This document shows, piece by piece, positions 30,894-38,805 of a stretch of DNA of 64,000 nt (position 1 is its first letter; every line of letters starts with the position of its first letter). A program made the position numbers and the translations under genes. Under the pieces are notes generated by a model that worked only from the letters and a program-made list of their open reading frames with translations, searched no databases and was not told the DNA's origin. Origin of the DNA: Frigoribacterium sp. PvP032 (GTDB lineage: Bacteria > Actinomycetota > Actinomycetes > Actinomycetales > Microbacteriaceae); NCBI RefSeq assembly GCF_017833035.1, contig NZ_JAFIBM010000001.1, positions 3,263,709 through 3,327,708 on the forward strand. The letters run 5' to 3'.

Positions 30894-32609
30894 CTAGGCC
30901 AGCACGTCGATCGAGACGGTCGGCGACGAGGAGGAGGAGCGGTGCAGCCCGCCCGCTCCGGCGGCGGCCGCGAGGGCGCCGGCTCGGAGGCGATCGGGGT
31001 CGGGGTCGTCGCGACGGGCACCGTCCCCGCGGTCGCGCGACCCGGCGGTCTGCGAGGCGTCGCGCTGTGCGGAACCGTCGCGCGCCTCCTGCTGTGACTG
31101 CTGCGCCGCGCGCTGGTCGAGCAGCCGCTGCTGGTCGGCACGGTCGTCGGACGGCTGGTTCTGGCTCGAGAGATCGACGCTCGCCTGCAGCCCGGCTCCC
31201 CCGAGGTCGCGGCGGAGGTCGGGCAGGATCGCCCGCACCGCCTCACGTCCGGCGTCGGTCGGGGCGAACATCTCGACGTGCATGCCGTGGGCTCCGACGT
31301 GGGCCCTGACCGTGACCGGGCCGAGCGCCTCGGGGCTCACCGTGACGGTGACGACGTGCGTGCCGGCACCGGCGGCCGCGAGCGAGAAGAGGGGGCGCGC
31401 GAGCTGCTGCCCGAGGGGCGCCGGAGCCGCAGGAGGTGCGGCGGCAGCCGTGGGGGCCGCCGCCGCTGTCGGAGCGGCCGGGCCGAGCGGCGCGACGACC
31501 GGCGGGGCGACGGGCAGGGCAGCGGTCGAGGTGCTGGTGGTGGCGCTCGTGGTGGTCGTGGTGGTCGTCGCGACGCCCGCGTCGGCGACGAGGGCGCGGT
31601 CGGCGGCGGTCGGCGAGGAGGCGGTCGCGAAGGCCGCCGGGACAGCTGTCGGGCGTGCGGACTCCGTCGCGGGCGCCGCCTGCGGCAGCTGTCCCGGTGT
31701 GGTCGTCGAGGACGCCGCGAGGACACCGGGCGTCGTGGGCGACGTGGACGACCCGGAGGTCTGCGGCCAGCCGCCGGTCGCCGCACCGGGCGAGCTGACC
31801 ACGCCGGTCGCGGCCACGTCCGAGGCGGCGGCCGGGGTCGACGTCGCGGTCGCGGCCGACGTCGCGGATGCCGTCATGTCGACCAGGCCTGCGGGCTCGT
31901 CACGACCCTGACCCTGCGAGGGCTCGACGGTCGGCGTGTCGAGGAGGGTCGCGCCCAGGGCTGATCCGTCACGAGACGGATCCGCGACCGATGCGGCCTG
32001 CGCGAGGGCCGCCTCCTGCGGGGACTTGCCCTGCGTCGGGACGGGCGTGCCCGGAGCGACTGATCCGTCACGAGACGGATCGATGCTCAGGGCGGCCGGG
32101 TCGAGGGCTGATCCGTCACGAGACGGATCAGGGGTCAGCGCCGGATCGAGGGTCAGCGCCGGGAGCGAGGCCTGGTCGGCGATCGCGGGGAGCGGAGGGG
32201 TCGCTGATCCGTCAGCGGACGGATCAGCCCCAGGAGGGACAGCGACCGAGGAGGGAGAGGCGCCGAGCCCGGCGGCGAGCGCCGCCTGGAGGGACGTCGC
32301 CCCCTTCGGGGACGCTGCCTGTTGAGGGTGCTCGGCGACACGATCCTGGGCCCCGCGCTCCTGGGGTCCCGCAGCAGCGACCGGGCCCCCGGCGACGGCC
32401 GGTGCTGCACCGGAGGCCGGGGTCGAGGTCGGCGACGGGTCGCGCGGGGCGATGGACGACATCGCCTCGCCGAAGCCCGCGGCGGAGTGACCGACCGACG
32501 AGCGCCCCGCGGGCGGCCGCCCGACCGGCGAACGATCGGGCCCCGAGGAGGCGTCAGCCCGGCCGGCAGGACCGGGGACGACGAACGGCAGGGTGCGGAG
32601 GACGCTCAT
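30894..32609 (-). CDS. fliK: Flagellar hook-length control protein FliK
   Basis: 571 residues. The long N-terminal part is low-complexity (Ala, Thr, Pro, Ser) as in FliK molecular rulers. The C-terminal domain (about 430-500) contains VTVSPEALGPVTVRAHVG and is the part that contacts FlhB. Residues about 128-220 contain four DPS(R/A)DGS repeats encoded by near-identical DNA palindromes. The extreme C-terminus is rich in Asp, Arg and Gln. The start ATG overlaps the NlpC/P60 stop (TGATG). Confidence 0.88.
   Translation of the reverse strand: MSVLRTLPFVVPGPAGRADASSGPDRSPVGRPPAGRSSVGHSAAGFGEAMSSIAPRDPSPTSTPASGAAPAVAGGPVAAAGPQERGAQDRVAEHPQQAASPKGATSLQAALAAGLGASPSSVAVPPGADPSADGSATPPLPAIADQASLPALTLDPALTPDPSRDGSALDPAALSIDPSRDGSVAPGTPVPTQGKSPQEAALAQAASVADPSRDGSALGATLLDTPTVEPSQGQGRDEPAGLVDMTASATSAATATSTPAAASDVAATGVVSSPGAATGGWPQTSGSSTSPTTPGVLAASSTTTPGQLPQAAPATESARPTAVPAAFATASSPTAADRALVADAGVATTTTTTTSATTSTSTAALPVAPPVVAPLGPAAPTAAAAPTAAAAPPAAPAPLGQQLARPLFSLAAAGAGTHVVTVTVSPEALGPVTVRAHVGAHGMHVEMFAPTDAGREAVRAILPDLRRDLGGAGLQASVDLSSQNQPSDDRADQQRLLDQRAAQQSQQEARDGSAQRDASQTAGSRDRGDGARRDDPDPDRLRAGALAAAAGAGGLHRSSSSSPTVSIDVLA
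31963..32225 (-). repeat. Four palindromes GATCCGTC-N4-GACGGATC inside fliK
   Basis: Copies at 31963-31982, 32062-32081, 32110-32129 and 32206-32225. Spacings are 99, 48 and 96 bases, all in frame. On the coding strand each gives DPS(R/A)DGS; the first three have the loop TCGT and the fourth CGCT. The 3' arm contains ACGGATC, the same heptamer as the flgB and fliH leader loops. Confidence 0.8.
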
Positions 32610-33409
32610 CAGGCGGCCCCTCCGCTCATCATGCGCTGGAGCGCGGCGGTCATCAGGTCGGTGGAGCCGGACCCGCCGGCGGCACCGGCGCCGGCGCCGG
32701 CGCCGGTGCCGGTCACGCCGAGCGACGACGCCAGCGAGGCCAGCGAGGTCGCCGAGGCGGACGCGGCAGCGGCGCTCCCGGTCGCGGGCACGACGCGGCG
32801 GATGGTCGCGAGGTCGGAGTCCTTGTACCAGTTGTCGACGATCTGGACGTCCTTGCCGGGACGGGGCGCGTGCAGCACCTTGCCGTCGCCGATGTAGATC
32901 ACGATGTGCCCCTCGCCCTTGGCGACGAGCAGGTCGCCCGGCTTCGCCTCGGCGAGCGACGGCACCTCGGCGCCCATCCGGGCCTGGTCGGGGACGACGC
33001 GCGGCATCGAGACGCCGAGCTCCTTGAACACGGTCTGCACGAGGCCCGAGCAGTCCATGCCGCTCGCGCTCTCGCCGCCGAAGACGTAGGGCACGCCGAG
33101 GTACTTCCTCGCGCCGCTGACGACGTCGGCGCCGGTCGCGCCGCTGCCGGTCGCGACGGAGCCCTTGACGGCCGCCACGGAGGGGGTCGTCGCGAGGCCG
33201 CCCGCGGCATCTGCGGCGGAGGTCGCGCCTGCGCCGGTCGTGCTGGCGAGGGCGTCCGCGAAGGCGCCGGCCGAGGTCGCAGAGGTGCCCGACCCCGCGG
33301 AGGCGGCGGCCGCCGTGCCGAGCAGGGACGACGCGCGCCCGCTCCGCAGCTGGTCGATCTGCGTCCTGATGTCGTCGATCCGGGACAGGACCTCGCTCAC
33401 GGGGCTCAC
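32609..33409 (-). CDS. NlpC/P60 peptidoglycan hydrolase in the flagellar operon
   Basis: 266 residues. After ~95 residues of N-terminal helix and Ala/Thr-rich linker comes an NlpC/P60 domain with nucleophile Cys120 (GMDCSGLVQ), His168 (EGHIVIYIG) and His180 (KVLHAP). The C-terminus is Ala/Ser/Gly-rich. It has no signal peptide, so export by the flagellar secretion system is plausible. It occupies the place where a FlgJ-like muramidase would be needed to open the wall for the rod. The start GTG 33409 overlaps the fliJ stop (GTGA). Confidence 0.85.
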   Translation of the reverse strand: MSPVSEVLSRIDDIRTQIDQLRSGRASSLLGTAAAASAGSGTSATSAGAFADALASTTGAGATSAADAAGGLATTPSVAAVKGSVATGSGATGADVVSGARKYLGVPYVFGGESASGMDCSGLVQTVFKELGVSMPRVVPDQARMGAEVPSLAEAKPGDLLVAKGEGHIVIYIGDGKVLHAPRPGKDVQIVDNWYKDSDLATIRRVVPATGSAAAASASATSLASLASSLGVTGTGAGAGAGAAGGSGSTDLMTAALQRMMSGGAA

Positions 33410-33924
33410 TGTGCGCCTCCTGGCGTCGGGGTCGGGGTCGGGGTGCCCGCGGGCCGGGCAGCATCGGCGGCAGCAGCAGCAGCAGTCGAGGAGGCGGCGG
33501 CCTCGGCCTCGCGCACCCGCCACGACTGGCCGGCGATCTCGTCGAGGGCGGCCTGCTCGGTGCGGAGGTCCTCGGCGGCGGCCTCGACCGCGTGCGCGGC
33601 CTCGAGCTTCTCGAGGCCGATGGCGGCACGGCGCGCGGCCTGGAACTCGGCCTGCGCCTCGTCGGCCTCGGCACGGCGACGGGCCGTGACCGCGTCGAGC
33701 TCGGCGAGCATGCCCCGGCTCGAGGCGCGGGAGGCGGCGATCGCGCTGAGCATGGCGGCGTCCGTCACCTGGGCGGGCCCGTCGTCGAGGGTGCGCTTGG
33801 CGGCGAGGCGGCGGTCAGCCGCGTCGCGGAGCCGGTCGTTCGCCTCGGCGAGGCGTCCGGCGGCCTGGTCCTGCTGGGCGTGCCGCAGCCGCAGCAGCCC
33901 GAGGAGGGAGAACGTGCGGGCCAT
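33406..33924 (-). CDS. fliJ: Flagellar export chaperone/stalk protein FliJ
   Basis: 172 residues, almost entirely alpha-helical coiled coil (about 15-145), ending in a Pro/Thr-rich tail. Its position directly after fliI (TGATG overlap) and its size fit FliJ, which sits in the FliI hexamer and contacts FlhA. Confidence 0.85.
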   Translation of the reverse strand: MARTFSLLGLLRLRHAQQDQAAGRLAEANDRLRDAADRRLAAKRTLDDGPAQVTDAAMLSAIAASRASSRGMLAELDAVTARRRAEADEAQAEFQAARRAAIGLEKLEAAHAVEAAAEDLRTEQAALDEIAGQSWRVREAEAAASSTAAAAAADAARPAGTPTPTPTPGGAQ

Positions 33925-35261
33925 CAGGCACCCCCGAGTCGGGCGGTCAGCTGGGCGAGCCCGGCCCACGAGGCGGCGGTGTCGGCGCGCTCGTCCATGC
34001 TCTGCTGGAGGAACGCGTCGATCGCGCCCTGGTGGTCGACGGCCGCGTCGACGAGCGGGTTCGTGCCTCGCTGGTACGCGCCGACGTCGAGCAGGTCCTG
34101 CGCGGCACGGCGCGCGGCCATCACCTTGCGGAGGCTCGTCGCGGCGGCGCGCTGCTCGGCGGTGGTCACCTTCGAGGCGACGCGTGAGACGGAGCCGAGC
34201 GCGTCGACCGACGGGAAGTGCCCGGTCACGGCCAGCTTGCGGTCGAGCACGACGTGGCCGTCGAGGATGCTGCGGGCCGCGTCGGCGACGGGCTCGTTGT
34301 GGTCGTCGCCGTCGACGAGCACCGTGTAGAGACCGGTGACGGAGCCGACGCGGTCGGTCCCGGCGCGCTCGAGCAGCTCGGCGAGCACCGAGAACGTCGA
34401 CGGCGGGTAGCCACGGGTCGCCGGCGGCTCGCCGACCGACAGCCCGATCTCGCGCTGCGCCATGGCGACGCGGGTCAGGGAGTCCATCATCAGGACGACG
34501 TCGGCGCCCTGGTCGCGGAACGACTCCGCGATCCGGGTCGCGACGAACGCGGCCCTGAGGCGCATCAGCGCCGGCTCGTCGCTGGTCGACACCACGACGA
34601 CGGAGCGGGCGAGCCCCTCGGGACCGAGGTCGTCCTCGAGGAACTCGCGCACCTCCCTGCCTCGCTCGCCGACGAGCGCGATGACGCTGACCTGCGCGTC
34701 GGTGCCGCGCGCGATCATTGACAGCAGCGACGACTTGCCGACGCCCGATCCGGCGAACAGGCCGACGCGCTGCCCGCGCCCGACCGTCGTGAGCGTGTCG
34801 AGCACGCGGACGCCGAGCTGCAGCGGGGTGTCGATCCGCGCACGGTGCATCGCCGAGGGGGTCTCGTGGTGCAGCGGGACGAGGTCGACGGCGGCGCCGT
34901 CGTGACCGCGGAGGGGGCCCCCGCCGTCGATCGGGCGCCCGAGGCCGTCGAGCACCCGACCGAAGAGGCCGGTGCCGGTGGGGACGAGGAGGGGGCGGCC
35001 GGTCGAGCGCGCCGGCGTGCCGGCCGTCACGCCCGTGAGGCGGCCGAGGGGCATGCAGCGGAGGCCGTCGGGGGTGGTCGCGACGACCTCGGCGAGGGCG
35101 GAGGTGGTGGCGCCGATCTCGAGCACGTCGCCGACCGCGGCGTCGAGGCCGCGCACGGTGATGCCGAGCCCGACGGCGCTGACGACGCTGCCGACACGCT
35201 GCGGGCGTGCGGCGACGCGTGCGGCGGCCAGCCGGGTCTCGACGGGGGCGGTCGGGGTCAC
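33924..35261 (-). CDS. fliI: Flagellar export ATPase FliI
   Basis: 445 residues, full length. Walker A is AGSGVGKSS at about 170-178, Walker B is around VVLMMDSLTR, and the F1-type motif GEPPATRGYPPSTF is present. It powers export of rod, hook and filament proteins with FliH and FliJ. The start GTG 35261 overlaps the fliH stop (GTGA). Confidence 0.96.
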   Translation of the reverse strand: MTPTAPVETRLAAARVAARPQRVGSVVSAVGLGITVRGLDAAVGDVLEIGATTSALAEVVATTPDGLRCMPLGRLTGVTAGTPARSTGRPLLVPTGTGLFGRVLDGLGRPIDGGGPLRGHDGAAVDLVPLHHETPSAMHRARIDTPLQLGVRVLDTLTTVGRGQRVGLFAGSGVGKSSLLSMIARGTDAQVSVIALVGERGREVREFLEDDLGPEGLARSVVVVSTSDEPALMRLRAAFVATRIAESFRDQGADVVLMMDSLTRVAMAQREIGLSVGEPPATRGYPPSTFSVLAELLERAGTDRVGSVTGLYTVLVDGDDHNEPVADAARSILDGHVVLDRKLAVTGHFPSVDALGSVSRVASKVTTAEQRAAATSLRKVMAARRAAQDLLDVGAYQRGTNPLVDAAVDHQGAIDAFLQQSMDERADTAASWAGLAQLTARLGGA

Positions 35262-36070
35262 GAGGCCCCCAGCAGAGCGGTGCGGGCACGGTCGAGAGCC
35301 GTGACGAGACGGGCGTCGACGAGGCCGTCGGGCAGGTCGACCTCGGCGTCTCCGCGGGCGAGCCGGGCGTCGGCGACGAGCGGCACCGAGGAGGCGGCGG
35401 CCGCGTCCCCGAGGGCGGCCAGGTCGGCCGGGTGCAGGCGCACGCCGACGACCAGCGTGCGGTCGAGCCCGTCGAGGGCTCGGGCGACGGCGGCGCGGGC
35501 GGTGCGGCCCTCGCGCGGGCCGGCGGGGTGGGCGGCGGCGGGCCGGGCCGGCGCGGGCTGCTCGTGGGCAGGCTCTGACGCCGCGACCTCGTAGCCGACC
35601 ACGGCCGAGGCGAGGTCGAGCGCGGTCTGGACGAGCACCTCCTCGGACTCGGCGAGCACCGGCGCGACCCGCTGCCGCAGCGCCTCGGCTGCGGCGTCGA
35701 GAGCGCCGAAGGAGGCGGCCAGCGAGCGCTCGAGACGCGTCGTGGCCTCGGCGTGCTCGGCCTCCATCGCGACGCGGCGGGCGGCGAGGTCGGCCTCGGC
35801 GGCACGCAGGCCCGCGGCGTAGCCGGCCGCGTGACCGCGAGCCTCGGCTCGTGCTGCGCGCGCGGCGGCGTCGGGGTCGGCGTGGGGAGAGAGATAAGCG
35901 GAGGGGAGACCGGCGCCGCGGGTGCCGAAGGTGCCGGCGTGACCGGAGTCGAGTGCGTGGGCGGTCGTGGTCGACCCGGACCGCGCCTCCGTGAGCGAGG
36001 GGTAGACGACGCGCGAGAACGACTCCGGGGCGGAGATCGTCTCCGGGGCGGAGATCGCGGGATCGAGCAT
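35258..36070 (-). CDS. fliH: Flagellar export regulator FliH
   Basis: About 270 residues from ATG 36070; the start is uncertain because no Shine-Dalgarno is obvious. Residues ~1-65 are low-complexity, including a duplicated ISAPE unit. Residues ~65-150 form an Ala/Glu-rich helix and ~150-270 are the FliH C-terminal domain that binds FliI. It is the first gene after the interruption that separates it from fliG, and it has its own promoter and leader. Confidence 0.85.
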   Translation of the reverse strand: MLDPAISAPETISAPESFSRVVYPSLTEARSGSTTTAHALDSGHAGTFGTRGAGLPSAYLSPHADPDAAARAARAEARGHAAGYAAGLRAAEADLAARRVAMEAEHAEATTRLERSLAASFGALDAAAEALRQRVAPVLAESEEVLVQTALDLASAVVGYEVAASEPAHEQPAPARPAAAHPAGPREGRTARAAVARALDGLDRTLVVGVRLHPADLAALGDAAAASSVPLVADARLARGDAEVDLPDGLVDARLVTALDRARTALLGAS

Positions 36071-36103
36071 CGACGGGCCGTTCAGACGGGGGGAGGGCTG
36101 TGC

Positions 36104-36142
36104 GGCCGATCCGTGGCCAGGGGTCGAGCGATCCGTGCTCGA
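36104..36142 (-). promoter_or_regulatory. Two leader hairpins with ACGGATC loops upstream of fliH (putative CsrA sites)
   Basis: On the minus strand TCGAGC-ACGGATC-GCTCGA (36142-36124) is followed by GGCC-ACGGATC-GGCC (36118-36104). Both expose ACGGA. The same pair occurs in the flgB leader. Confidence 0.6.
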
Positions 36143-36148
36143 GTGCGA

Positions 36149-36176
36149 CTCTCGGCACGGATCGGGGGGCGCGTAA
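36149..36176 (-). promoter_or_regulatory. Weak sigma-28-type promoter upstream of fliH
   Basis: TTAC (36176-36173), 16 bases and GCCGAGAG (36156-36149) on the minus strand. It differs from the flgB promoter by one extra spacer base and one -10 change; the surrounding ~80 bases are clearly related to that promoter. Confidence 0.5.
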
Positions 36177-36231
36177 GGCGTTGCCCCGAACGGGGGCAGG
36201 GCGCGCGGTGCGGAGCGCGTCTCGGGATCGA

Positions 36232-36271
36232 TTGGAAAGTACTTGCTTAATTGGAAAGTACTTCCTAGGGT
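36232..36271 (+). promoter_or_regulatory. Promoter with two overlapping operator boxes for the inserted gene pair
   Basis: TTGCTT (36243-36248), 17 bases and TAGGGT (36266-36271) form the promoter. TTGGAAAGTACTT is repeated 19 bases apart; the second box, GGAAAGTACTTCC (36253-36265), is palindromic and fills the spacer. A repressor bound there would block transcription. The downstream winged-helix protein is the obvious candidate. Confidence 0.65.
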
Positions 36272-36299
36272 GGGAGCACATCGACGAGAGGACGAGACC

Positions 36300-36743
36300 A
36301 TGACCGACCAGACCAGGCTCCCCACGCCGGACGAGGCCCGACGGCTGCTGGCCGAGGCCGACTCGACCGGGCGCCACGCCACCGCTCGGGCTGGCTGGCC
36401 GGGAGTCGCCGTGCTGCTGTCGCTCGGCTCCGTGCTCTCGCTCGGCACGCTCGCCCTCGGGCTCACGACGGGGACGAACTACTTCGTGGCGATGATCGCG
36501 CTGTTGGTCTGGATCGGGGTCGTGGTGGTGTTCCAGCTCGCGTTCCTCAGGTCGCACCGGATCGGGTTCGGCCGCCGCTGGGGCCTCTACCTCGGGGTGA
36601 TCTTCGCGATCTACGTCGTGGCGATGGTCGTCGTCGGCTCGTCCCAGGGCCAGGACGTCGTCGGCACCTGCGTCCTGGCCGCCGCGCTGATGGTCGTCTC
36701 CGTCGCCGCGGCGACGCACGAGGCCCGGCAGGCGGAGCGATGA
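36300..36743 (+). CDS. Small integral membrane protein in the fliG-fliH interruption
   Basis: 147 residues with four hydrophobic segments (about 36-55, 62-83, 97-118 and 122-140) after a charged N-terminus. I do not recognise the family. AGAGGA lies upstream of the ATG. The stop overlaps the next gene start (ATGA), so the two are co-expressed. It runs opposite to all the flagellar genes around it. Confidence 0.75.
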   Translation: MTDQTRLPTPDEARRLLAEADSTGRHATARAGWPGVAVLLSLGSVLSLGTLALGLTTGTNYFVAMIALLVWIGVVVVFQLAFLRSHRIGFGRRWGLYLGVIFAIYVVAMVVVGSSQGQDVVGTCVLAAALMVVSVAAATHEARQAER

Positions 36744-37132
36744 GCGGCGACGGTGCGGGGTCGGGCCCGGGCCCGGGCCCGGGCCCGGGCTCGGGGTCGG
36801 GGAGCGTCGCCGGTGCGGGGGGCGACGGCACGTCCCGCGGTCCGCACCCGCGCCTCCGGCTGTCGGAGACCCTGCACCAGCCGGTGCGGTTCTCGATGGT
36901 GGCGGCGCTCGCGGCGGCCGACCAGCTCGACTTCAAGGACCTGCGCGACGCCGTCCAGGTGACCGACTCCGCGCTGAGCAAGCAGATCAGCACGCTCGAG
37001 GTCGCGGGGTTCGTGAAGGTGTCGAAGGGATTCGTCGGCAAGCGGCCGCGTACCTCGCTCAAGCTGACGCCGGAGGGGCGAGCCGCCTGGACCGCGCACC
37101 TCGCCGTGCTGCGCGAGATCGCCGCCGGCTAG
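36740..37132 (+). CDS. Winged-helix transcriptional regulator (MarR/HTH_34 type)
   Basis: 130 residues. An odd Gly-Pro/Gly-Ser repeat fills about 8-32. Residues ~38-130 are a winged helix: LHQPVRFSMVAALAAADQLDF, a recognition helix near TDSALSKQISTLEVAGF, and wing VSKGFVGKRPRTSLKLT. This compact form is common next to small membrane proteins in actinobacteria. It probably represses its own operon through the GGAAAGTACTTCC boxes. Confidence 0.82.
   Translation: MSGDGAGSGPGPGPGPGSGSGSVAGAGGDGTSRGPHPRLRLSETLHQPVRFSMVAALAAADQLDFKDLRDAVQVTDSALSKQISTLEVAGFVKVSKGFVGKRPRTSLKLTPEGRAAWTAHLAVLREIAAG
36768..36800 (+). repeat. GGGCCC simple repeat encoding Gly-Pro
   Basis: About five tandem copies of CGGGCC in the 5' part of the regulator gene, giving an in-frame Gly-Pro tract. 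It is prone to length change. Confidence 0.7.
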
Positions 37133-37183
37133 GACCGCGGCTGGCGTCGCTCCTCGCGTCGCCTCGCCTCGCGCCGCCATCCG

Positions 37184-37249
37184 CCTGCGCCTGCCGCCAT
37201 CCGCCTGCGCCTGCCGCCTGCCGCCTGCCGCCTGCCGCCTGCCGCCTGC
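37184..37249. repeat. CCGCCTG microsatellite
   Basis: Two ~21-base units of the form ATCCGCCTGCGCCTGCCGCC grade into about six tandem CCGCCTG heptamers. Confidence 0.75.
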
Positions 37250-37309
37250 AAAGCGAGACACATCCTGCCCAGACCGGCCGCGCCTCCTGGGCTCGATGTC
37301 CATCGCACC

Positions 37310-37341
37310 CCGGATCACTCTCAAATTTGAGAGTGATCCGG
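37310..37341. repeat. Perfect 32-bp palindrome
   Basis: CCGGATCACTCTCAAA followed directly by its exact inverse complement TTTGAGAGTGATCCGG. A degenerate second copy starts at 37675. Both copies lie exactly 57 bases after a GCGAGACA-x-ATC motif (37253 and 37618). Confidence 0.85.
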
Positions 37342-37380
37342 TCGCGAGCCCAGGAGGAGCGGTCCGAGCAGCGCGGGACC

Positions 37381-37592
37381 CCACAGAACCCGACAGAACG
37401 AGCCCGGAACGCGCTCTAGTATCCGGATATCCCCGTATTGCAGCCTCACCGGTCGGCATTTCCCGACCTGAGCGAAGGAGGCGCGGGCGGCGCAGCGAAC
37501 GACGCCACAGAACCCGACAGAACAAGCCCGGAACGCGCTCTCGCACCTGGACATCCCCGTATTGCGGCCTCACCGGTCGGCATTTGCCGACC
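37381..37592. repeat. Tandem duplication with 124-bp period
   Basis: A ~88-base unit starting CCACAGAACCCGACAGAAC at 37381 recurs at 37505 with few changes. Each ends in a hairpin: GGTCGG/CCGACC in the first and CCGGTCGGC-ATTT-GCCGACCGG in the second. Confidence 0.85.
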
Positions 37593-37722
37593 GGGCAGTC
37601 GCCGTCGCAGTCGCAGAGCGAGACAGATCTGCTCCTGCGAGGGCACGGGACCGGGCAGGGCTGGGCGCTCGCAGCCGGATCACTCTCGGATTTCGAGGTG
37701 AGCAGCGGCACGGTTGCGCGGG

Positions 37723-38805
37723 CTACTCGACGAGGGCGTCCTCGTCGGCGCGGTGGATCGTTATGGTGCCGAGCGCCTCGAGCTCGCGGATGGCTCGCAC
37801 GACCTCGGCCCGCGCCTCCTCGACCTGCGACTTGCGGACGGGCCCCATCGACTGCAGCTCGTCGTCGAGCAGCTCGCGGTTGCGCTCCGAGACGTTGCCG
37901 CGGATGACCTCGGTGACGGCGGCGAGCGCCCCCTTCATCGCGGTCGCGAGCACGGCGGCGTCGATCCCGCGCAGCACCTGCTGGATGTCACGCGACTCGA
38001 GCTTGACGATGTCCTCGAAGGTGAGCATCCGCGAGCGGACCTCCTCGGCGAGCTCGGGGTCGCGCTCGTCCAGGCCGTCGAGCAGGGCGCGCTCGGTGGC
38101 GCTGTCGCTGCGGTTGATGATCTCGACGAGCGGCTGGATGCCGCCCACGACCTCGACCTGTTCGCGCGGGGCGACGACGGCACCAGCGCGCACCTTGAGG
38201 GTGGTCGCGACGATGCCGACGGCCTCGGGGGTCGCGGTGCCCATCGTGGCGATGGCCTGGGCGACGTCGGTGCGGGCGGCGACGTCGAGACCGGCGAGCA
38301 CGGCCGAGGCCTGCTGCGGCCGCAGGTGCGCGAGCACGAGGGCGATGGTCTGCGGCAGCTCGCCGTCGAGCAGGGTGATGACCTGGCCGGGGTCGGCCTC
38401 GTCGAGGAACTCGAAGCTCTTGCCCATCGCGTTCGAGGCGAGGCGCTCCATGACGCCCGCGGCGCGCTCCGAGCCGAACGACGCCTCGAGCAGGCCGACG
38501 GCGACGTCGTGCCCGCCGCGGCGCTGGTAGCGGCCCGAGCGGGTCAGGTCGTGGAACTCGGCAATGGCCGACTCGGCCACCGCAGGGTCGACGCGGCGCA
38601 GCTTGACGATCTCGGCCGTGATCTCCTCGGCCTCCTCCTCGCTGAACTGCTTCATGACGACGGCGGCGTGCGCCTGCTCCATCTGCATGAGGATGACCGC
38701 GACCTTCTGCGGCCCCGTCAGCGCCGGGCGCGCGACAGGTGCACCGAACGCGGCAGGCACGCCGAACGCCTGCGTCGGGGTCAGGTCGGCCGCGGTCGCG
38801 CTCAC
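37723..38805 (-). CDS. fliG: Flagellar motor switch protein FliG
   Basis: 360 residues, full length. The N-terminal FliF-binding domain (GPQKVAVILMQME), the middle domain (DEADPGQVITLLDGELPQTIALVLAHL, in part) and the C-terminal torque domain (FEDIVKLESRDIQQVLRGID) are all present. The start GTG 38805 overlaps the fliF stop. Normally fliH would follow; here ~1.6 kb of other DNA intervenes. Confidence 0.95.
   Translation of the reverse strand: MSATAADLTPTQAFGVPAAFGAPVARPALTGPQKVAVILMQMEQAHAAVVMKQFSEEEAEEITAEIVKLRRVDPAVAESAIAEFHDLTRSGRYQRRGGHDVAVGLLEASFGSERAAGVMERLASNAMGKSFEFLDEADPGQVITLLDGELPQTIALVLAHLRPQQASAVLAGLDVAARTDVAQAIATMGTATPEAVGIVATTLKVRAGAVVAPREQVEVVGGIQPLVEIINRSDSATERALLDGLDERDPELAEEVRSRMLTFEDIVKLESRDIQQVLRGIDAAVLATAMKGALAAVTEVIRGNVSERNRELLDDELQSMGPVRKSQVEEARAEVVRAIRELEALGTITIHRADEDALVE

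Larger units (their letters stand above)
37133..37722. other. 590-base noncoding, repeat-rich region downstream of fliG
   Basis: I see no credible gene. It contains a CCGCCTG microsatellite, a perfect 32-bp palindrome, a 124-bp-period tandem duplication and a partially repeated flank. It lies between the end of the plus-strand regulator and the end of fliG. Confidence 0.7.

Noticed and set aside
31963..32225. fliK palindromes as a CRISPR or integron attachment array
   Set aside because: They are in frame within fliK, encode a repeated peptide and lack regular unique spacers.
35880..35895. AGATAAGCGG as a further sigma-28 -10 site
   Set aside because: It lacks the GCCGA half and a spaced -35, and lies inside fliH coding sequence.
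37184..37592. Possible CRISPR array in the repeat cluster
   Set aside because: Repeats are contiguous or irregular, spacers are not unique sequences of equal length, and no cas gene is present.
36611..37711. Minus-strand 366-codon frame through the repeat region below fliG
   Set aside because: It spans the 124-bp repeats, the palindrome and the antisense of the winged-helix gene; it has low complexity and no domain or ribosome site.
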